64,000 nucleotides of DNA from Delphinapterus leucas. Its lineage: Eukaryota; Chordata; Mammalia; Artiodactyla; Monodontidae. This document shows positions 59,325 through 64,000 of the stretch, in pieces. The stretch covers positions 10,187,280 to 10,251,279 of the forward strand of contig NW_022098030.1 in the NCBI RefSeq assembly GCF_002288925.2, in the 5' to 3' direction. Below the pieces are notes generated by a model. That model was not told where the DNA came from. It did no database searches and saw only the letters and a program-made list of their open reading frames with translations. A program made the position numbers and the translations under genes. How positions within the stretch are numbered: position 1 is the first letter of the stretch; each line of letters begins with the position of its first letter.

Positions 59325-59415
59325 GGAGGTTCCTAGGATGAGCTGTACATTAGAATCACCTGGGGAGCTTTAGATAGTACCAGTGCCTTGGTAACACCCA
59401 GGCTAATTAAAGAAG
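59325..59415 (+). repeat. MER5-like DNA transposon relic
   Basis: 'TGTACATTAGAATCACCTGGGGAGCTTT' is the common MER5 core, ending near 'CACCCAGGCTAATTAA'. Confidence 0.6.
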
Positions 59416-61025
59416 AATATCTTGGATGAGACCTAACATCACAGAGAAGTAGACATGACATTATTTAGTGAATTTGGAAGAACACATTGAATGTATGCAG
59501 ATCACCCACTGCTTCCTGCCCTCTGAGTACAGAGAACTATATTATCTATGCCTTCTTCTTCAGGATCAGGTACTCATGGGTGAGACCTGCAGAATTCCTT
59601 TTAGGTTTGTGACTGGGTATGTAAATCTGACAAATTTAGGATATGTTATTAGAAGATTGCCCTTCTCCAACTTAGATTTGATCACTAATTAAAGCTGACA
59701 ATTTGATTTCTGTTATGCTTCCAAGTTTGTCTCTCCATTGGTTCCAAACTAGGGACCCAATTTATTAGCTCTGTACAATCCTAACTGATATGCCTGTGAA
59801 GCACTTAGGAACCAGAGGACTCAAAGAACCCAGTTGCAAAGAATACAGCTAATTTCATATGTGCTAGGTTTATAAGTAGCCTCTCTCCTGTTCTTTTGTT
59901 ATTCTCTCTTTCTTACACTTGAATTCTCTCTCCTACACTTGAATTCTCTCTCCTACTTATTTCTCTCAGGCTGTGTACTACATATTGGCTTCATTCTTTC
60001 TCTTTAGATAGACAAGCTTGTCGATGAGTCTCTTTGTAGCTCATGGTGACTCTAGGTTTCTATGACACCAGTTTAAACACCAACTCAACAATACCTTATA
60101 ACTCAAAGAATCAACACCCACAAACTAAGTCCCTGAATCAGAAAACATAAATTTCCAAGAGAAACAATAAGATTAGGTTATTTTGGAATATATGCCCATT
60201 TTTGTTCCCATCAATTGTGTCTGCAGGGAAGTCACAGGTGCATAAGAGGGCAGTTCAACCCTTTATCAGAGCCTGGGTCTGGGGATGCTTCTCAGAGGAG
60301 TGTTGGCTGGGAAGGCTCCCCATAGTATACCCACAGAATCACCAGCTTTCTTCTATTTCTATATTTATTCCAGGTCTTCTAAGTAACCTTCAAAAAGCCA
60401 TTGAAACTTCTCATCCCACAATTGCAAAACTACAAAAATTCTCATTGTAAAAAATAAATGAGATAATTGTATGCACCATTTTGAGAATTTTAGGAAAAGC
60501 TCATTTCATTGTATTTTTAGGTAGTTCAATTTTATATATGAAAATTCAGGTGAAATAGGAGTAGTTGTGTAAACTTCAAAAGTTGTTACTATTTTTAAAA
60601 ACATAGAATGATTATTGCAGGTAATACTACCTTGGGAAAGATAATCACAATCATTTTATTTCAGTAATGATTATTTTTTAGGAACTAATTATTGCTCTAT
60701 AACACTTATTTTAAAAAAATTCTTTAAAGTGCGTATCAACTGCACTCCTGAATATTTGATTTTGTTTAAAAATAGTCTCGACTAAATTTTATCTCTCTCA
60801 TGAACTATATAAAAATTGATTTTTGCTTTTCAAGAAAAGGGTTGAAAATGTGGCTTGTTAAGAAAGGACTGTTTCATTTTGTTTCCTTCCCCATGTTCTC
60901 TTGCATTGTTTGATTCTTTTCATTTAGTTGTACTTTAATGTTGTAGGGCTTGAAAATTTCCTAGGGAAATGAAAGTGCCTGTTTTTGTTTCCCCTTTTAT
61001 TTATGAATCATTGATTAGAAGCAGT
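59416..61025. other. Non-coding DNA with one small tandem repeat
   Basis: A 20-bp unit ACTTGAATTCTCTCTCCTAC occurs about twice at 59918-59957. No gene or known repeat otherwise. Confidence 0.4.
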
Positions 61026-61029
61026 ACTT

Positions 61030-61250
61030 TTTATAGTTGAAAAAGCACTGGACAGAACTTCGGAAGACCTGTATTTGATTCTACCTCTCTGACTAATGAA
61101 CTGTATGACTTTGGGTTGGTGACGGTATTTCTGAACCTCATCTGTTTTCTGAAACTCCTCACAGTTTTCTCATCTGTGAAAGGAGTTATAATATATTTTC
61201 TTTAATTACCCTTCTAGCTCAGATATACTCTTCTATGTATGGCTCTGTGG
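61030..61250 (+). repeat. MIR SINE relic
   Basis: 'AAAGCACTGGACAGAACTTC', 'GTATGACTTTGGGTTGGTGAC' and 'CTCATCTGTGAAAGGAG' follow MIR in order. Confidence 0.65.
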
Positions 61251-61884
61251 CATGATTCTTGTTTCACAGTTATTATGGTAAACAATTACATGACCAGAGA
61301 ATTACATTTTAAAATGTCTGTGAAACACCATCAGAGGTTCACTGTCAATGAGAGACACTTGTACCACAAGAACTTCGCAGAGAATCCTAAAAAATGCTAG
61401 TAAATCTTGATTTATTCACATGCATGAACATTTGCTCCAGATCCAATGGTCTCTGAATTTGCCTGAAGAATGAAATGCTATGGTGGTAAAGGCGGGGAGT
61501 GACACGTGTGCCCAGAAACAAAAGATATGAGATTTGAAACTTGTGCAAAGAGTAGGATCTTTTCTGAGAATCTGAAAGTAAGTCCACCAAATCCAGGTTT
61601 AGGAACGCTTCATGGTTGGTGTCCATTCCCAGCTTTGTTCATTCATCCTGTTATCTTTAATGTTTGCTTTGAGTCATGGGCATATGGATGAAGGGGGGCA
61701 CACAAAACAGAGGTCCAGGCTCTGAACTGGTATGACATCACTCCCATTGCCTTCTAGGGGTCAAAGAAAGCCACAGGACCAAGCCTTGTGGAGAAATAGG
61801 CTTCATCTCTTAAGGGGAGGAGCTGTGAAGTATTGAGGTTATTTTTGAAATCTATACCATCCTTAATTTTTGATAAAATTAGCA

Positions 61885-61975
61885 TATGATATATACCTTA
61901 CAGAGTTTTCGTGAGCATTGAGTAAAATACAGTGCCTGTTTCAGTGCCTAAAAAGAGTAGCCACTCAATAGATAT
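61885..61975 (-). repeat. MIR SINE 3' fragment
   Basis: The minus strand reads a MIR end ('AGTGCCTAACACAG' type 'TATTGAGTGGCTACTC'). Confidence 0.55.
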
Positions 61976-62194
61976 CTCTTTATCAGCTTCATAGATATTG
62001 TTAAAGATCTTACCTGTGTTTAGGTCATCAGGATAACCAAATTCTGTTACTTCTACTTCTATTTTGCACTTCTTCTTCTCTATCTTCTCAACAGTACCTG
62101 TTGCTACTGACTGAATTGTGACCCCCCCCACATCACTTCTCACCATTTTTATTGAAATAACCTCTTAAATAATAAGCAACTAGCTATCTATCTC

Positions 62195-62335
62195 TTTTGA
62201 GGAACTATAAACTCCATGAGGGCAGGGACCCTGACTTTCTGATTTATAGTTGCATATTTATTTCCTGATACAGTACATTCTCACAGATGTTCCACAAATA
62301 TTTGCTGAGTGTATGAATAGAAGGTTAAACTCTGC
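62195..62335 (+). repeat. L2-type LINE 3' end relic
   Basis: 'CTCCATGAGGGCAGGGACCC' and 'TTCCACAAATATTTGCTGAG' are the L2 3' terminal motifs. Confidence 0.65.
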
Positions 62336-62379
62336 ATACAAATAAAGTCTTAGAAAAATCTAAATCTTGTTACTCTGTT

Positions 62380-62835
62380 TCTTTATATTCCTCCAATGGC
62401 TCCCCACAGTATTCAAAATAAAATAAAAGTTTCTTAGTTTAATCTACAAGGCTCTCCATGATCTGACCCCTGCCTCTGAAACTTCATCTATCACTCTTCT
62501 GGTACATGTAACCTATCTTCCAGGAGTTTTCTGACTCAATTATTATTTACTGAAAGATGTCCTTTTCCCTTGGAATAGCCAGATGTCCCTTATTTAACTG
62601 GAGAAACTCCTATCTGTCTTTAAGGCTTAGGTCAGTAATTTCCTTCTCTAGGTCATCCTCTATGAAGTTCCAACATTAGCCAAATGTCACTCTTTTTATC
62701 TCTTAGCATACTGTGCATAACCATGTCACAACAATTATCAACCTACAAATCAGATGCTACCTTTTTCATCTCCATATAAGCTGCAAGCATCTAGCATATA
62801 GTAGATGTTTCATAGTTACTATGTGAATGAACACA
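62380..62835 (+). repeat. L2 LINE relic
   Basis: 'CTCCAATGGCTCCCCACAGT', 'TACAAGGCTCTCCATGATCT' and 'AGCATCTAGCATATAGTAGA' keep the L2 order over about 450 bp. Confidence 0.75.
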
Positions 62836-63895
62836 GGCAGGATAGCAGGTATGGAGGAAGTGTAGCTTTAAAATTCATTGCCAGGAATTTGATGGGGTAT
62901 CCCACTTAAGCCTGGAGATGTATATTTCTTCTATTATTAAAGTCTCATTAGAGTTTTCCCCCACTAAATGGACTAAATTGCCTTTCTTTGCTGTTAAAAT
63001 AACTCTTGGTAGTAAGCTTGGTGTTACTCTATTCCCAAATGACTATTGTTCTAACCTCTTTTTGCACTAAAGCCTGACTTTATTTCTTTTTGACTGGTGG
63101 ATTATGTTTTATTCCTGAACAATTTCAAAAGACTTAGACTACCCCAAATGAATCTATGTTTGTATGACACCAAACGATTCATTTGGTAGTGACTAAATTA
63201 CTTTGGCATCTTGAGCACAGAGCCAGTCTCAGCTCCTTCAATAATAATAATGATATTTTGTTAGTATAAGTGCCTCCAGGAAAAAAGAGAAATCCAGCAT
63301 AGATTTGACAAGACTAATGTTTAAGTGGATCCTGCAGCATTTGCTTTTCAAGAGAAAGAAAAATGATAGTTGTACAAAGCAGCTCGTGAATCCTGTGTGC
63401 CATTGGTGCATCAGTTAAAGTTGCCACAGGCCACTTTTTACTTACTCTTCTTTGATTTACTGTCTTTCTTAAAGTGGAATACAAATGCATTCTAAACAAT
63501 TTTAGGTCACCTAGGGCTTTTTCATTTTTCCCAGCTATAGGCCAGATTTCTAAATTCTTAACTATTTAGAGGAAGAATAACAAAAAGCACATAACTTAGT
63601 AAAGAAAAATACAGCAGAACATGAAAAATAATCCACAATATGTGAGTAAGCACATTTCCCCATTTCTTAAGATTAAACTAGAGCTAATCCTTTCATAAAT
63701 ACACTTGACAATTTCAAAAGATGAGAGAACTTCTTTTGGGAAAATTTTTATCTTTTATTTTTCTTTGTAATGTTGCCTAAGATTGAGCATGTGCTTTCAT
63801 CGTGTATTAATTCCTCTCCTTACTGCACTCAATAATAACTGACATACTTAAAATGCAACTTAGGATGAGTAGAGGTTTTCTTGATGAAAACTCAC
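62836..63895. other. Undistinguished non-coding DNA
   Basis: No gene or named repeat. Confidence 0.35.
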
Positions 63896-63985
63896 ATCCT
63901 CTTTATTCAGGTGAGAAAACTGAGGCCCAAGGAAAGCATGTGACTAGGACAAGGTCATACAACTGTGGACAAAGAATGTCACCTG
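63896..63985 (-). repeat. MIR SINE relic at the window end
   Basis: The plus strand 'GGTGAGAAAACTGAGGCCCA' and 'AGGACAAGGTCATACAACTG' is an antisense MIR core. Confidence 0.65.
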
Positions 63986-64000
63986 TCATTTCAGTAAAAA

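Overview
This window looks like AT-rich, non-coding mammalian nuclear DNA, a gene-poor intergenic stretch or a long intron. I find no supportable host protein-coding exon, structural RNA gene or CRISPR array. The organism is most likely a cetacean. Several copies of a short tRNA-derived SINE begin GGCTTCCCTGGTGGCGCAGT, and longer relatives end with an 'ACCCAACGCAGCC'-type tail; both are typical of the CHR family of whales and other cetartiodactyls. I saw no BovB or Bov-tA repeats (ruminant) and no PRE-1 (pig).

Layout. 1-4230: 5' two thirds of a LINE-1 (L1) on the minus strand, cut by the window edge, with a CHR SINE in its long 5' UTR. 4231-10960: mostly old sequence with L2-like and MIR relics, a CHR-2-like SINE, a solo-LTR-like block and an older LTR-like block. 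10976-13120: a 5'-inverted (twin-primed) plus-strand L1 interrupted by a CHR SINE. 13185-20600: older L1 3' ends, microsatellites and undistinguished DNA. 20610-26389: a nearly full-length but broken minus-strand L1. 26660-27540: a three-level nest, MIR split by an L1 split by a CHR-2-like SINE. 27541-31430: old DNA with L2 and MIR-age relics. 31480-34885: a decayed ERVL-like provirus fragment on the minus strand with a leucine-tRNA-like primer-binding site and one LTR; a SINE and an L1 3' end followed by a SINE landed in it. 34886-49140: old unique DNA with L2, L1M and other relics. 49143-51060: CHR SINE, TCTA microsatellite and a second twin-primed L1. 51410-57556: stacked plus-strand L1s, one inserted into another's ORF1 with an 18-bp target duplication. 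57557-64000: MER5, L1, MIR and L2 relics.

No genes work together here. The content is a layered record of retrotransposition, and target-site duplications let many insertions be ordered. No L1 is intact. The two L1 endonuclease domains that can be read have each lost a different catalytic residue. I found no new multi-gene biological system. The most interesting signals are insertion-mechanism signatures: two twin-priming inversions, a SINE inside an L1's own target duplication, a possible 3' transduction, an endonuclease-to-RT micro-chimera, and a 5' UTR length difference between two L1s.
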